Shown here one piece after another: positions 1 through 6,493 of a stretch of 13,914 nt of DNA. The stretch spans positions 1-13,914 of the forward strand of contig JANXXA010000216.1 in assembly GCA_025350885.1 (NCBI GenBank). The letters run 5' to 3'. The position numbers and the translations under genes were made by a program. Numbering within the stretch: the stretch's first letter is position 1; each line of letters opens with the position of its first letter. The notes beneath the pieces are model-generated. The model had not been told where the DNA came from, ran no database searches, and saw only the letters and a program-made list of their open reading frames with translations. Origin of the DNA: Phenylobacterium sp. Its GTDB lineage: Bacteria; Pseudomonadota; Alphaproteobacteria; Caulobacterales; Caulobacteraceae.

Positions 1-196
1 CAAGCTTTCCACCGAGCAAGTGACTTACGCCGCCGCCGACGTCATCCATCTGCATGGGCTGAAGTCGCGCCTCGACATGATGTTGCAGCGGGAGGGCCGC
101 ATGCGTCTGGCCAAGGCCTGTTTCGATTTCCTGCCGCATCGCGCCCTGCTGGACGTGGCGGGGTGGGAAGACGTCGACATCTTCGCCCACGCCTGA
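1..196 (+). CDS. rnd: Ribonuclease D-type 3'-5' exonuclease, C-terminal end (partial)
   Basis: The reading frame is open from the window edge (first full codon at 2) to TGA at 194-196. It begins KLSTEQVTYAAADVIHLHGL. The Tyr-x3-Asp in YAAAD followed by a helix fits the third exonuclease motif (DEDDy class) of RNase D, which trims 3' ends of tRNA and other structured RNAs. Only about 45 residues follow that motif and no HRDC domain is present, so this looks like the short, single-domain RNase D common in alphaproteobacteria (inference from what is visible). The upstream part is missing. It lies 11 bases before the lptC start, so it may be cotranscribed with the lpt genes; the order RNase D - lptC - lptA - lptB is as I recall it for Caulobacter-type genomes. 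Confidence 0.82.
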   Translation, partial: KLSTEQVTYAAADVIHLHGLKSRLDMMLQREGRMRLAKACFDFLPHRALLDVAGWEDVDIFAHA

Positions 197-207
197 GGCC
201 CTAGGAC

Positions 208-834
208 TTGGTGGCGACCTCGCACCTTTCGGACAGATCGATCCCCGCGCGTCGGATCTCGATCCAGCGGTGGCGGCGGCGATCGGTGGTCATTCGCGGG
301 CTGCGGATCCTGCTGCCCGGCCTGATCGTGCTGATCGTGGCCGGCCTGGCCGGGACGATCGCCCACAGCACGCTCACCGCCCAGCCCAGTGTCGCCATCT
401 CGTCCGATGAGCCGATTAAGCTGATCAACCCCCGCTTCGTCGGCCGCGACGACCGAGGCCGCGCCTTCGCGCTCACCGCGGCCTCGGCCACCCGCGATCC
501 GCAAGACTATCAGAAGGTGTTCCTCGACAAGCCGGCCCTGATCCTCGACGCCGAGGGGCCCGACCCGCTGCACATCACCGGCGGATCGGGGGTCTATCAC
601 GAAGGCACCCGCAAGCTGGAGGTCCGCGGCGGGGTGCGGCTGTCGGGCGCGCGCGCCGCCTTCGAGACCGCCACCTCGCTGTTCGACACCAAGACCGGCG
701 AACTGGCGGGTCCCGGACCCGTTCATGGCTCCGGGTCGCTTGGCGAAATCGACGCGAAGTCCTATGCCGTGGACTCCAAGCAAGGCCGCATGATCTTCAG
801 AGGCGGCGTTCACACCCGCATGGAATCCAGATGA
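208..834 (+). CDS. lptC: LptC, lipopolysaccharide transport inner-membrane anchor protein
   Basis: A 208-residue protein of LptC type. LptC is a bitopic inner-membrane protein that receives LPS from the LptB2FG transporter and passes it to periplasmic LptA. Residues 1-27 are basic (rich in Arg), one hydrophobic segment follows at about 28-50 (VIRGLRILLPGLIVLIVAGL and on), and the rest is a periplasmic beta-jellyroll-like domain with the expected pattern (DEPIKLINPRF, FALTAASATRD, LDAEGPDPLHITGGSGVYH). The length matches the family. The start is uncertain: TTG at 208 or GTG at 211 are the only good candidates, with a weak AGGA at 203-206 just upstream. The stop overlaps the lptA start as ATGA at 831-834, indicating translational coupling. 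The assignment rests on topology plus position directly before lptA and lptB. Confidence 0.9.
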   Translation: MVATSHLSDRSIPARRISIQRWRRRSVVIRGLRILLPGLIVLIVAGLAGTIAHSTLTAQPSVAISSDEPIKLINPRFVGRDDRGRAFALTAASATRDPQDYQKVFLDKPALILDAEGPDPLHITGGSGVYHEGTRKLEVRGGVRLSGARAAFETATSLFDTKTGELAGPGPVHGSGSLGEIDAKSYAVDSKQGRMIFRGGVHTRMESR

Positions 835-1391
835 GGCTGACCGCGCCGATGAAGAGCCTGATTTCCGTCGCCGTGCTGGCGGCCCTGTCGCTGGGCGGCC
901 CCGCCGCGGCGCAGATCGCCGCCAACTCCAAGGCCCCCGTCGATGTCACCGCCGACGAGCTTGAGGTGGTCAACAACTGCGAAGCGGTCTGGCGCGGCAG
1001 CGCCGAGGCGCTGCAGGAGACGTCGCGGCTGCGCGCCGACGTACTGAAGATCTTCCGCAAGGCAGGCCCAGCCAAGGTCGGTGCGAAAGCCGACGCCTGC
1101 GGCGACATGGATCGGATGGAGGCCCAGGGCTCGGTCTACTATGTCACACCCGAACAGAAGGTCCGCGCCAACAATGCCGTCTACGAAGCGGGATCGACCA
1201 CCATCACCATGACTGGCGACGTGATCGCGGTGCAGGGCCAGAACGTCCTGCGCGGCGACCGAATGGTGTTCAACACCCAGACCGGCGCCGGCCAGATGCA
1301 GGGCGCGGCCAAAGGCCGGGGCGGCAAGAACCGGCCGCGCGGCGTGTTCTACCCGTCGCAGTCCGCCGCCGACAAACCCCAGACCAAATAG
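831..1391 (+). CDS. lptA: LptA, periplasmic LPS-bridge protein (OstA-like)
   Basis: A 186-residue secreted protein. LptA oligomers form the periplasmic bridge carrying LPS from LptC to LptD in the outer membrane. The ATG at 831 overlaps the lptC stop; a second in-frame ATG at 849 (MKSLISVAVLAALSLGG) begins a cleaner signal peptide ending near AAAQ, so either start is possible. The mature part shows the OstA/LptA repeat pattern: VDVTADELEVVNN, then VYYVTPEQKVRANNAVYEAG, TTITMTGDVIAVQGQNVLRG and DRMVFNTQTGAGQM. The C-terminal tail is basic and Gly-rich. Two cysteines, C50 and C90 counted from the first ATG, lie either side of an insertion and could form a disulfide in the periplasm. TAG at 1389-1391 leaves only 6 bases before the lptB start. 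Confidence 0.93.
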   Translation: MRLTAPMKSLISVAVLAALSLGGPAAAQIAANSKAPVDVTADELEVVNNCEAVWRGSAEALQETSRLRADVLKIFRKAGPAKVGAKADACGDMDRMEAQGSVYYVTPEQKVRANNAVYEAGSTTITMTGDVIAVQGQNVLRGDRMVFNTQTGAGQMQGAAKGRGGKNRPRGVFYPSQSAADKPQTK

Positions 1392-1397
1392 CGGGGT

Positions 1398-2168
1398 TTG
1401 AGCCAGGTGAACCTCTTGAAGCCGGAACGCTTCGACATCCGTCTGGCCGGCGATGGGCTGATCGTCGATAACATCGGCAAGTCGTTCCGCGGCCGGCCGG
1501 TGGTCAAGGGCGTGTCGCTGCGCTTGCGCCGGGGCGAGGTGGCGGGCCTCTTGGGTCCCAACGGCGCCGGCAAGACCACCTGCTTCTATATGATCACCGG
1601 CCTGATCGCCGCCGACTATGGCGCGATCTACCTGGACGGCGAGAACATCACCGCCCAGCCCATGTACCAGCGCGCCCGCATGGGCGTCGGCTACCTGCCG
1701 CAGGAAACCTCGATCTTCCGGGGCATGAGCGTCGGCGAGAATGTCATGGCCGTGGTCGAGCTGCGCGAGCGCGATCGGGGCCGGGCCAGGACCATGGTCA
1801 CCGAGCTCCTCGAAGAGCTGCACATCGAGCACCTGCGCAACGCCCCGGCGCTTTCCCTGTCGGGCGGCGAGCGGCGGCGGGTGGAGATCGCGCGTGCGCT
1901 GGCGTCGGAGCCGTCGTTCATGCTGCTGGACGAGCCGTTCGCCGGTATCGATCCGCTGGCCATCGCCGATATCCGCGAGGTGATCGCCTATCTGAAGAAG
2001 CGCGGTATCGGCATCCTGATCACCGACCACAATGTCCGCGAGACCTTGGACATCATCGACCGCGCCTCGATCATCCACGCCGGCGAGGTGCTGTTCGAGG
2101 GCCGCCCCGACGAGATCGTCGACGATCCCGAGGTCCGCCGCGTCTACCTCGGCGACCGCTTCAACTGA
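1398..2168 (+). CDS. lptB: LptB, ATPase of the LPS export ABC transporter
   Basis: A 256-residue ABC ATPase, the cytoplasmic energy source of LptB2FG that extracts LPS from the inner membrane. All nucleotide-binding motifs are intact: Walker A GPNGAGKTT (53-61), Q-loop Gln102 in YLPQETSIFRGMSV, signature LSGGE (154-158), Walker B MLLDEP with D178/E179, and switch His211 in TDHNVRET. The YLPQE...IFR stretch and the TDHNVRETL ending are typical of LptB rather than of other ABC ATPases. The family is usually about 240 residues; the N terminus here is slightly longer. The start is TTG 1398, or GTG at 1407 which would remove three residues. It is the last recognisable gene of the plus-strand run; a GC hairpin follows at 2184-2202. 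Confidence 0.95.
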   Translation: MSQVNLLKPERFDIRLAGDGLIVDNIGKSFRGRPVVKGVSLRLRRGEVAGLLGPNGAGKTTCFYMITGLIAADYGAIYLDGENITAQPMYQRARMGVGYLPQETSIFRGMSVGENVMAVVELRERDRGRARTMVTELLEELHIEHLRNAPALSLSGGERRRVEIARALASEPSFMLLDEPFAGIDPLAIADIREVIAYLKKRGIGILITDHNVRETLDIIDRASIIHAGEVLFEGRPDEIVDDPEVRRVYLGDRFN

Positions 2169-2183
2169 TCCCGACCCGACGCC

Positions 2184-2202
2184 CGGCGAATCCGCTTCGC
2201 CG
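2184..2202 (+). terminator. Possible transcription end hairpin after lptB
   Basis: A perfect 7-bp inverted repeat, CGGCGAA (2184-2190) and TTCGCCG (2196-2202) around a 5-base loop, lies 15 bases after the lptB stop and between two converging genes. No T-run follows on either strand, so this is a stem that could help end or stabilise transcripts rather than a clear intrinsic terminator. Confidence 0.35.
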
Positions 2203-2232
2203 CCCCGACCCTGAAGCTCGCCATCGAGTGAG

Positions 2233-2958
2233 TCAGCGGGCTGTCTCGCCGGGTGGCCACGAGCCCATCTCGACATAAGTCTCATTCATCTGCCTGCGCC
2301 AGCGGGCCCGGAGCGTCGCGGCGCGTTCGGGATAGCGGTCGTCGAGGAAGGTCGCGTCGGCCACCCGATCGGTGCGGAAGCTGCGGAAATCGACCCGCAG
2401 TTCGCACCAGGCGATCACCAGCTGAACGGTCTCGTGGTAGCCGACCGCGAAGGGCCAGATGGTGCGCTGGCTCAGCCGGTCCTCGCCGTCGCGGTAGCTG
2501 AGCGCGATCTTGCGGCCGCCGTGGATAGCGCGGCGCACCTGCGCCATGTCCAGCCCGTCGACCGCGACGTCGCGGCGCGGCGCGGCCCGCGTCGCCGGCT
2601 CCAGCACGAAGGGCCGCAGCCGCTCGGGCACCGTGGCCCCGATCTTGGCGATCAGGTCCAGCGCCGCGCGGGCCAGCGCCGGGTCGGCCCGCCCGGCGAC
2701 CCATTGTGCGCCCAGCACAGCGGCCTCGATCTCGTCCTGGGTCAGCATCAGCGGCGGCAGGTCGAAGCCGCCGTCCAGCACATAGCCGACGCCGGCCTCG
2801 CCACGGATCGGCACCCGCTGGGCCATCAGGTCGGCGATGTCGCGATAGATGGTCCGCCTGGAGGTCTCCAGCTCGGCGGCCATGGCCTCGGCGGTTACCG
2901 GCCGGCGGCCGCGGCGCAGCACCTGGATGATCTGGAACAGCCGATCAGCGCGTCGCAT
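2233..2958 (-). CDS. YafY-type HTH/WYL-domain transcriptional regulator
   Basis: A 241-residue DNA-binding regulator. The N terminus MRRADRLFQIIQVLRRGR followed by TAEAMAAELETSRRTIYRD (residues 22-40) is a DeoR-like helix-turn-helix as in YafY proteins. The middle contains GVGYVLDGGFDLPPLMLTQDE, and the C-terminal part (about 138-210) is a WYL domain, ending with the typical FRSFRTDRVADATFLDDRYP. WYL domains are thought to sense small ligands or nucleic acid; the ligand here is unknown. I chose ATG 2958 rather than the longer TTG start at 2991 because related proteins begin MRRADRLFQ and the inverted repeat at 2973-3001 would otherwise be coding. It is divergent from the glutathione S-transferase gene, the usual arrangement for a local regulator and its target (inference). 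Confidence 0.9.
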   Translation of the reverse strand: MRRADRLFQIIQVLRRGRRPVTAEAMAAELETSRRTIYRDIADLMAQRVPIRGEAGVGYVLDGGFDLPPLMLTQDEIEAAVLGAQWVAGRADPALARAALDLIAKIGATVPERLRPFVLEPATRAAPRRDVAVDGLDMAQVRRAIHGGRKIALSYRDGEDRLSQRTIWPFAVGYHETVQLVIAWCELRVDFRSFRTDRVADATFLDDRYPERAATLRARWRRQMNETYVEMGSWPPGETAR

Positions 2959-2972
2959 GAGGTGGGGGTCTT

Positions 2973-3001
2973 CCTGCCAGACAGCTGACAACTCTGGCAG
3001 G
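2973..3001. promoter_or_regulatory. Perfect 9-bp inverted repeat, candidate operator of the YafY-type regulator
   Basis: CCTGCCAGA (2973-2981) and TCTGGCAGG (2993-3001) are exact reverse complements separated by 11 bases, so the arm centres lie 20 bp apart, about two helical turns. This is the geometry expected for a dimeric HTH protein. The repeat begins 14 bases upstream of the regulator ATG on the minus strand and lies in the promoter region it shares with the divergent gst gene. The spacer itself holds the smaller palindrome CAGCTG. Binding by this regulator is inference. Confidence 0.6.
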
Positions 3002-3130
3002 CGGGCGGCCGTAAGCCAACGTTTCGCCGCCCCTTGGGCCGCGCCGGCGCAGAGGCGGCGTGGAAAACGGAGTCACAATCGCCATCGCCTGTGGCAATGC
3101 TGCGGCTGCACAGAGGAGCGCCTGTCCGTG

Positions 3131-3856
3131 ATGAAGCTTTATTCCGGGGATCTGAGCCCCTATTCCGCCCGCGTACGGATGCAGATCTACGCCAAGGGGA
3201 TCACCGACATCGCGCTGGAGCGGCCGGCCAGTTTCGGCACGCCGCGGTTCCGTCAGGACCATCCCATCGGCCGCATTCCGGTGCTGGATATCGACGGCGA
3301 CATGATGCCGGAGAGCGACGTGATCGCGGAATACCTGGAGGAGATCTATCCGCAGCCTTCGATGCTTGGCGCCACGCCGCGCGAGACCGCCCAGATCCGC
3401 ACGCTCGCACGCCTCGGCGACATCTACATCATGAACAACATGTTCATGCTGTCGGGCCAGACGCGTGCCGCCACCCGCAACGCCGGCATCGTCGAGCTGC
3501 TGGCCGGCCAAGTAGTGCGCAACATCAAGGCGCTGGACAGGATGATCGGCCAGGATGGCTTCGCCTGCCGCGGCCGCCTGACCATGGCCGACTGCGCGCT
3601 GGTCCCCGGTCTGTTCATGGTCGAAAACGTGCTGCCGGCCACCGGCGTGGACAATCCGATCCCGGCCAGCGCCAAGGTCGCCGCCTACTGGGCCGCGATC
3701 CAGACCAACGAACACGCCGCCAGGACGCTGGTCGAACTGCATCGCGGCCTGGAAGAGCGCCGCGAGCTGATCCGCACCGGCGCCTTCGACAAAATGATGG
3801 CCGCGGCCAGGGCGGCGATGGCGGCAGCGGAGGCGGAGGGGGTGGGCGCTACCTAA
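3131..3856 (+). CDS. Glutathione S-transferase family protein
   Basis: A 241-residue GST-fold protein. The thioredoxin-like N-terminal domain starts MKLYSGDLSPYSARVRMQIY, includes the cis-proline loop PIGRIPVLDI (about residues 47-56) and the glutathione-binding ESDVIAEYLEE motif. The all-helical C-terminal domain contains the N-capping motif LTMADCALVPG. A Ser or Tyr near SPYS is the likely catalytic residue; the substrate cannot be told from sequence. GGAG at 3115-3118 is the ribosome site, 12 bases from ATG 3131 and 9 from an adjacent GTG at 3128, so GTG adding one residue is possible. An open frame continues upstream but lacks a fitting start. The gene is divergent from the YafY-type regulator, its likely controller. 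Its TAA overlaps the stop codon of the converging PfpI gene. Confidence 0.88.
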   Translation: MKLYSGDLSPYSARVRMQIYAKGITDIALERPASFGTPRFRQDHPIGRIPVLDIDGDMMPESDVIAEYLEEIYPQPSMLGATPRETAQIRTLARLGDIYIMNNMFMLSGQTRAATRNAGIVELLAGQVVRNIKALDRMIGQDGFACRGRLTMADCALVPGLFMVENVLPATGVDNPIPASAKVAAYWAAIQTNEHAARTLVELHRGLEERRELIRTGAFDKMMAAARAAMAAAEAEGVGAT

Positions 3857-4695
3857 ACGACCTTCGGCGTGTAGAGGCCCATTACCTTGGACGCGCGCAG
3901 GGCCGCGGCCGGCACCTTGTTGCGTCGCATCATCCATGCGGTCGCCTGACCTGTCAGCGCGGGCCCGGCCTTGGCCGGGGTGCCGACGTCGTAGGGCGGC
4001 TGCGGATCGTACTGCATGGCCAGCTGCTGGATCCTGGCCACGTCCTCGCCGACCAGGGTCGCGACGAGGTGAAGACCGAAGTCCAGTCCGGCGGTCACCC
4101 CGCCCGAGGTGATGCGGTTGCGATCCACGACAATGCGATCGGCGACCGGTATCGCGCCGAACAGCGGCAACACCCGCAGCGCCGCCCAGTGCGTGCCGGC
4201 GCGATAGCCCTGCAGCAGGCCGGCCGCGCCGAGCACCAGGGCGCCGGTGCAGACGGAGGTGACGTATCTGGCGCGAGCCCCCCGATCCGCCAGGAAGTGC
4301 AGTACCTCGGGGTCTTCCATGATGACGGCCTGTCCCGGCCCGCCGCCGACGAACAGCACGTCGAGGTCCCTGGGACATTCCGCGAAGGTCGAGGTGGCGC
4401 GCACCACCATGCCGCTGTCGGACTCCATCACCTGTTTGTTCTTCCACACCGCGTAGACGTCGCAGGACGGAGCGAGAGCCGATTGGGGAGCCACAAAATC
4501 CATCAGCGTCAGGCCCGGGAACATGAGCATGCCCACCTTGGGTCGGGGACGGTCCTCGACGATGGGGCCGAAGCTGACGCCATGCCCCGGGATCGGCGCT
4601 TCGGCCTGCGCGGGCGCCGTGGCGACGGCAGTGGCGAACGAGGTTGCGGCCAGCGCGGCGAAGGCGCGCCGGTCAATGTCCGCGGACCTACCCAT
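3853..4695 (-). CDS. DJ-1/PfpI family protein (isonitrile hydratase-like) with twin-arginine-like signal
   Basis: A 280-residue protein. Residues about 52-240 form a class I amidotransferase-like (DJ-1/PfpI) domain: VGMLMFPGLTLMDFVAP with Asp66, DVLFVGGGPGQAV, and the nucleophile elbow SVCTGALVLGAAGLLQGYRA with Cys149-Thr150, then THW with His169. The Cys-Thr pair, the early Asp and the AAGLLxGYRATxHW context resemble isonitrile hydratase (InhA) and the amidase-like domain of some AraC regulators; no AraC-type HTH is present. The N terminus, DRRAFAALAATSFATAVATA ending APAQA, looks like a Tat export signal with a cleavage site near residue 31, unusual because InhA is cytoplasmic. ATG 4695 has GGAAG about 6 bases upstream on its strand. 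The substrate is unknown. Its stop (3853-3855) overlaps the gst stop. Confidence 0.87.
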   Translation of the reverse strand: MGRSADIDRRAFAALAATSFATAVATAPAQAEAPIPGHGVSFGPIVEDRPRPKVGMLMFPGLTLMDFVAPQSALAPSCDVYAVWKNKQVMESDSGMVVRATSTFAECPRDLDVLFVGGGPGQAVIMEDPEVLHFLADRGARARYVTSVCTGALVLGAAGLLQGYRAGTHWAALRVLPLFGAIPVADRIVVDRNRITSGGVTAGLDFGLHLVATLVGEDVARIQQLAMQYDPQPPYDVGTPAKAGPALTGQATAWMMRRNKVPAAALRASKVMGLYTPKVV

Positions 4696-4756
4696 TGTTG
4701 TCTTCCGCGCCAGTCGTTGAACACATCATGTCCGCTTCACCCGCGTCGCGCCGCGC

Positions 4757-5191
4757 TCAGCTTCTCGGGGCGATGGTCGCCCGCCGCGCTTCAATCGCCT
4801 CAATCAGCTTGTCCCGCAACGCTTCAAACAGCGCCGCAGGCAACATACCGTAGGCGACCGAACCCGCATCCCCCGGCCTTTGCGGCCGCAGATCGGGGCC
4901 GGGCCAGATGAAGCGGTTGGCATCTGTCACGACAATCCACGAACGGTCATCGTCGAGGCCGAGGCGTCGTTTCGTGGCGGCCGGGATTTCGACGGCGAAA
5001 TCGAGATTGCGCGGCGGCGTGTGGGTGATGGGCAGCACCGTCACCACGGTCTCCCCGTATCGGGTCTTCGTGGTCAGGACGACGGCGCAGGGCCGGTCCT
5101 TGTCGCCTTCTTCGCGTCCGCGCGCCGCATCATCGCACCACAGGAACCCATAGCGGATGACCAGTCCGGGCCGAGGAATCGGCAACGCCAT
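4757..5191 (-). CDS. PemK/MazF-family type II toxin
   Basis: A 144-residue protein of the PemK/MazF growth-inhibitor family, whose studied members are ribosome-independent or mRNA-cleaving endoribonucleases. Seen here: PRPGLVIRYGFLWCDDAARG at the start, the RP of DRPCAVVLTTKTR (residues 32-44), then TVLPITHTPP (51-60) as the likely active-site Thr loop, and the basic strand of VTDANRFIWPGPDL. It is longer than classic MazF (about 110), with an insertion between the first strands and an extended C-terminal helix. It lies 6 bases after the antitoxin stop, so the two are cotranscribed and probably coupled. Its start is ATG 5191. Activity is inferred from family. Confidence 0.85.
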   Translation of the reverse strand: MALPIPRPGLVIRYGFLWCDDAARGREEGDKDRPCAVVLTTKTRYGETVVTVLPITHTPPRNLDFAVEIPAATKRRLGLDDDRSWIVVTDANRFIWPGPDLRPQRPGDAGSVAYGMLPAALFEALRDKLIEAIEARRATIAPRS

Positions 5192-5197
5192 CCCGCG

Positions 5198-5461
5198 CTA
5201 TTCCAGTTCGTCGTCGAACCTTGCCGCAGAAGGCATCGGCCTGGTCGCCCGTATCGCCTTGAGGTCATCATCGGTGAAGTCGCCGAGCGCCAGCACCTCG
5301 CGGTCGCGCCGTTTGAGACGCTCGTACTCCGCGTGGGAGATGTAGACGTTCCGGTCGCGCCCATTGTGCGTGATCACCACGGGGCGCGACAGCGAGACCT
5401 CGCTGTAACGCCCGACGTTTTTCTGAAATTCTCCGGCGGGAACTCGAACCACATCGTTCAT
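5198..5461 (-). CDS. Phd/YefM-family antitoxin
   Basis: An 87-residue small protein with the Phd/YefM fold. The N-terminal part, VVRVPAGEFQKNVGRYSEVS and then RPVVITHNGRDRNVYISHAEYERLKRRD, is the DNA-binding and dimerisation domain. The acidic, Pro-rich tail (DFTDDDLKAIRATRP...FDDELE) is the likely toxin-neutralising segment. Such antitoxins bind their own promoter, alone and with the toxin. It precedes the PemK/MazF toxin, the usual antitoxin-first order. Phd/YefM proteins are best known with Doc or RelE-type toxins, so the pairing with a PemK/MazF toxin is a hybrid. The start is ATG 5461; the ribosome site is weak, which fits a gene whose transcript may begin close to the start codon. Confidence 0.88.
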   Translation of the reverse strand: MNDVVRVPAGEFQKNVGRYSEVSLSRPVVITHNGRDRNVYISHAEYERLKRRDREVLALGDFTDDDLKAIRATRPMPSAARFDDELE

Positions 5462-5475
5462 CGGAACCCAATCTT

Positions 5476-5524
5476 CTACGTAGAGTACGTAAAATATTAC
5501 ATACGCTGAAGCAAGTTCAACACA
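5476..5524 (-). promoter_or_regulatory. AT-rich promoter and palindromic operator candidate of the toxin-antitoxin operon
   Basis: This short AT-rich island stands out from its GC-rich surroundings. On the minus strand it offers TTGAAC (5518-5513 read backward) and TAATAT about 15 bases on, a plausible promoter. Two TACGTA palindromes lie at 5477-5482 and 5486-5491 in direct repeat every 9 bp, the first inside the 8-bp palindrome CTACGTAG; a GTAA-N4-TTAC dyad overlaps at 5489-5500. Symmetric repeats over the promoter fit autoregulation by a Phd/YefM antitoxin. Function is inference. Confidence 0.45.
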
Positions 5525-5554
5525 ACTGCCTGTGCGCGGGGCGAATTCTAGCCG

Positions 5555-6493
5555 CTACCCCGCCGCCAGCGCCGTCCAGTCCGCCCCGGCCAGGGCGCGG
5601 GTCAGGCGTTCGAGGTCAGCTTTCAGGCCATCAAACCCGGCGGTCGGGGTCAGGTTCGCCTCGTCGAGATAGAGCGCGCGGTTGATCTCGATCTGCAGGG
5701 CGTGGGTACGCCCCGCCGGGCGGCCGTAGTGCTCGGTGGTGTAGCCGCCGGCGTAGGGGATGTTGCGCGCGACGCTGTAGCCCATGGCCTGAAGTTCGCG
5801 CTCGACCCGGGCGGTCAGCTGGCCGGCGCAGGCCGCGCCATAGCGGTCGCCGAGCACGAAATCGCTGGACCGCTCACGTCCGCCGAGCCGTCCGGCTGCG
5901 GCCGGCATCGAGTGCCAGTCGACGAGGATGGCGAACCCGTGCGCCAGATGCGCCTCGTCGAGCAGCGCTTGCAGGACGCGGTGATAGGGGCGGTGCGCGC
6001 CATCGATGCGGCCCCGCGCCTCGGCGAAGGTCAGTTTGCGCGCATAGATCTCCTGGCCCTCGGCGACCACGCGAGCGATGGCGCCCAGGCCGGCCGCCAC
6101 GCGGGCGGTGCGGACCCGGGCGAACTCCGGCAGTTCGTCGGCGAACATGCCGGGGTCGAGCTCAAAAGCTTCGCGGTTAAGGTCGATGTAGGCGCGGGCG
6201 TAGTTGGCGGCGATCAGGGCTGCGCCCAGGCCAGGCGCCGCGGCGATCAGGTCGTCGACGAGGGCGTCTTCAGAGCGGCGGATGGCGTGGGGGTCGAGGG
6301 TGGCGGCGGCCATCATGTCATCTGGATAGTGCCGGCCCGAATGCGGTGAAGCGAACACCAGCGGCGTCGGCGCAGCGCCGCCTTCGGCGGCGGCCCGCCA
6401 CAGGCTGAAGGCGGCGCGCGCGGGCGCCGCCTCGGCGGCTCCCGGCTCAAACACAGGCTCGGCCAAAGGCTCCCACGCGTTCATCGCCGCCAT
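5555..6493 (-). CDS. N-formylglutamate amidohydrolase family protein
   Basis: A 312-residue cytoplasmic hydrolase of the N-formylglutamate amidohydrolase (HutG-type) family, which releases formate from N-formylglutamate in the last step of one histidine degradation route. Visible family motifs are FASPHSGRHYPDD (47-59), RRSEDALVDDL (72-82), YIDLNREAFELDP (102-114), the metal-site-like VDWHSMP (191-197), GGYTTEHYGRP (249-259) and LQIEINRALYL (266-276). No hut genes are nearby, so a role in histidine breakdown is not supported by context; members next to cpdR-like genes are often annotated only at family level. The start is ATG 6493 or the in-frame ATG at 6484, neither with a strong ribosome site. 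The gene is divergent from cpdR, with 111 bases between them. Confidence 0.88.
   Translation of the reverse strand: MAAMNAWEPLAEPVFEPGAAEAAPARAAFSLWRAAAEGGAAPTPLVFASPHSGRHYPDDMMAAATLDPHAIRRSEDALVDDLIAAAPGLGAALIAANYARAYIDLNREAFELDPGMFADELPEFARVRTARVAAGLGAIARVVAEGQEIYARKLTFAEARGRIDGAHRPYHRVLQALLDEAHLAHGFAILVDWHSMPAAAGRLGGRERSSDFVLGDRYGAACAGQLTARVERELQAMGYSVARNIPYAGGYTTEHYGRPAGRTHALQIEINRALYLDEANLTPTAGFDGLKADLERLTRALAGADWTALAAG

Noticed and set aside
810..2285. A 491-codon minus-strand open frame opposite lptA and lptB
   Set aside because: It lies antisense to well-conserved genes and its composition is typical of an antisense shadow in GC-rich DNA; no motif is recognisable.
2959..2991. A longer YafY-type protein starting at TTG 2991
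   Set aside because: It would make the inverted repeat coding and add residues that related proteins, which start MRRADRLFQ, do not have.
3034..4911. A 625-codon open frame on the plus strand across gst and pfpI
   Set aside because: Its translation is Arg/Gly/His-rich low-complexity sequence with no domain, and it overlaps two clearly recognisable genes. It is a high-GC shadow frame.
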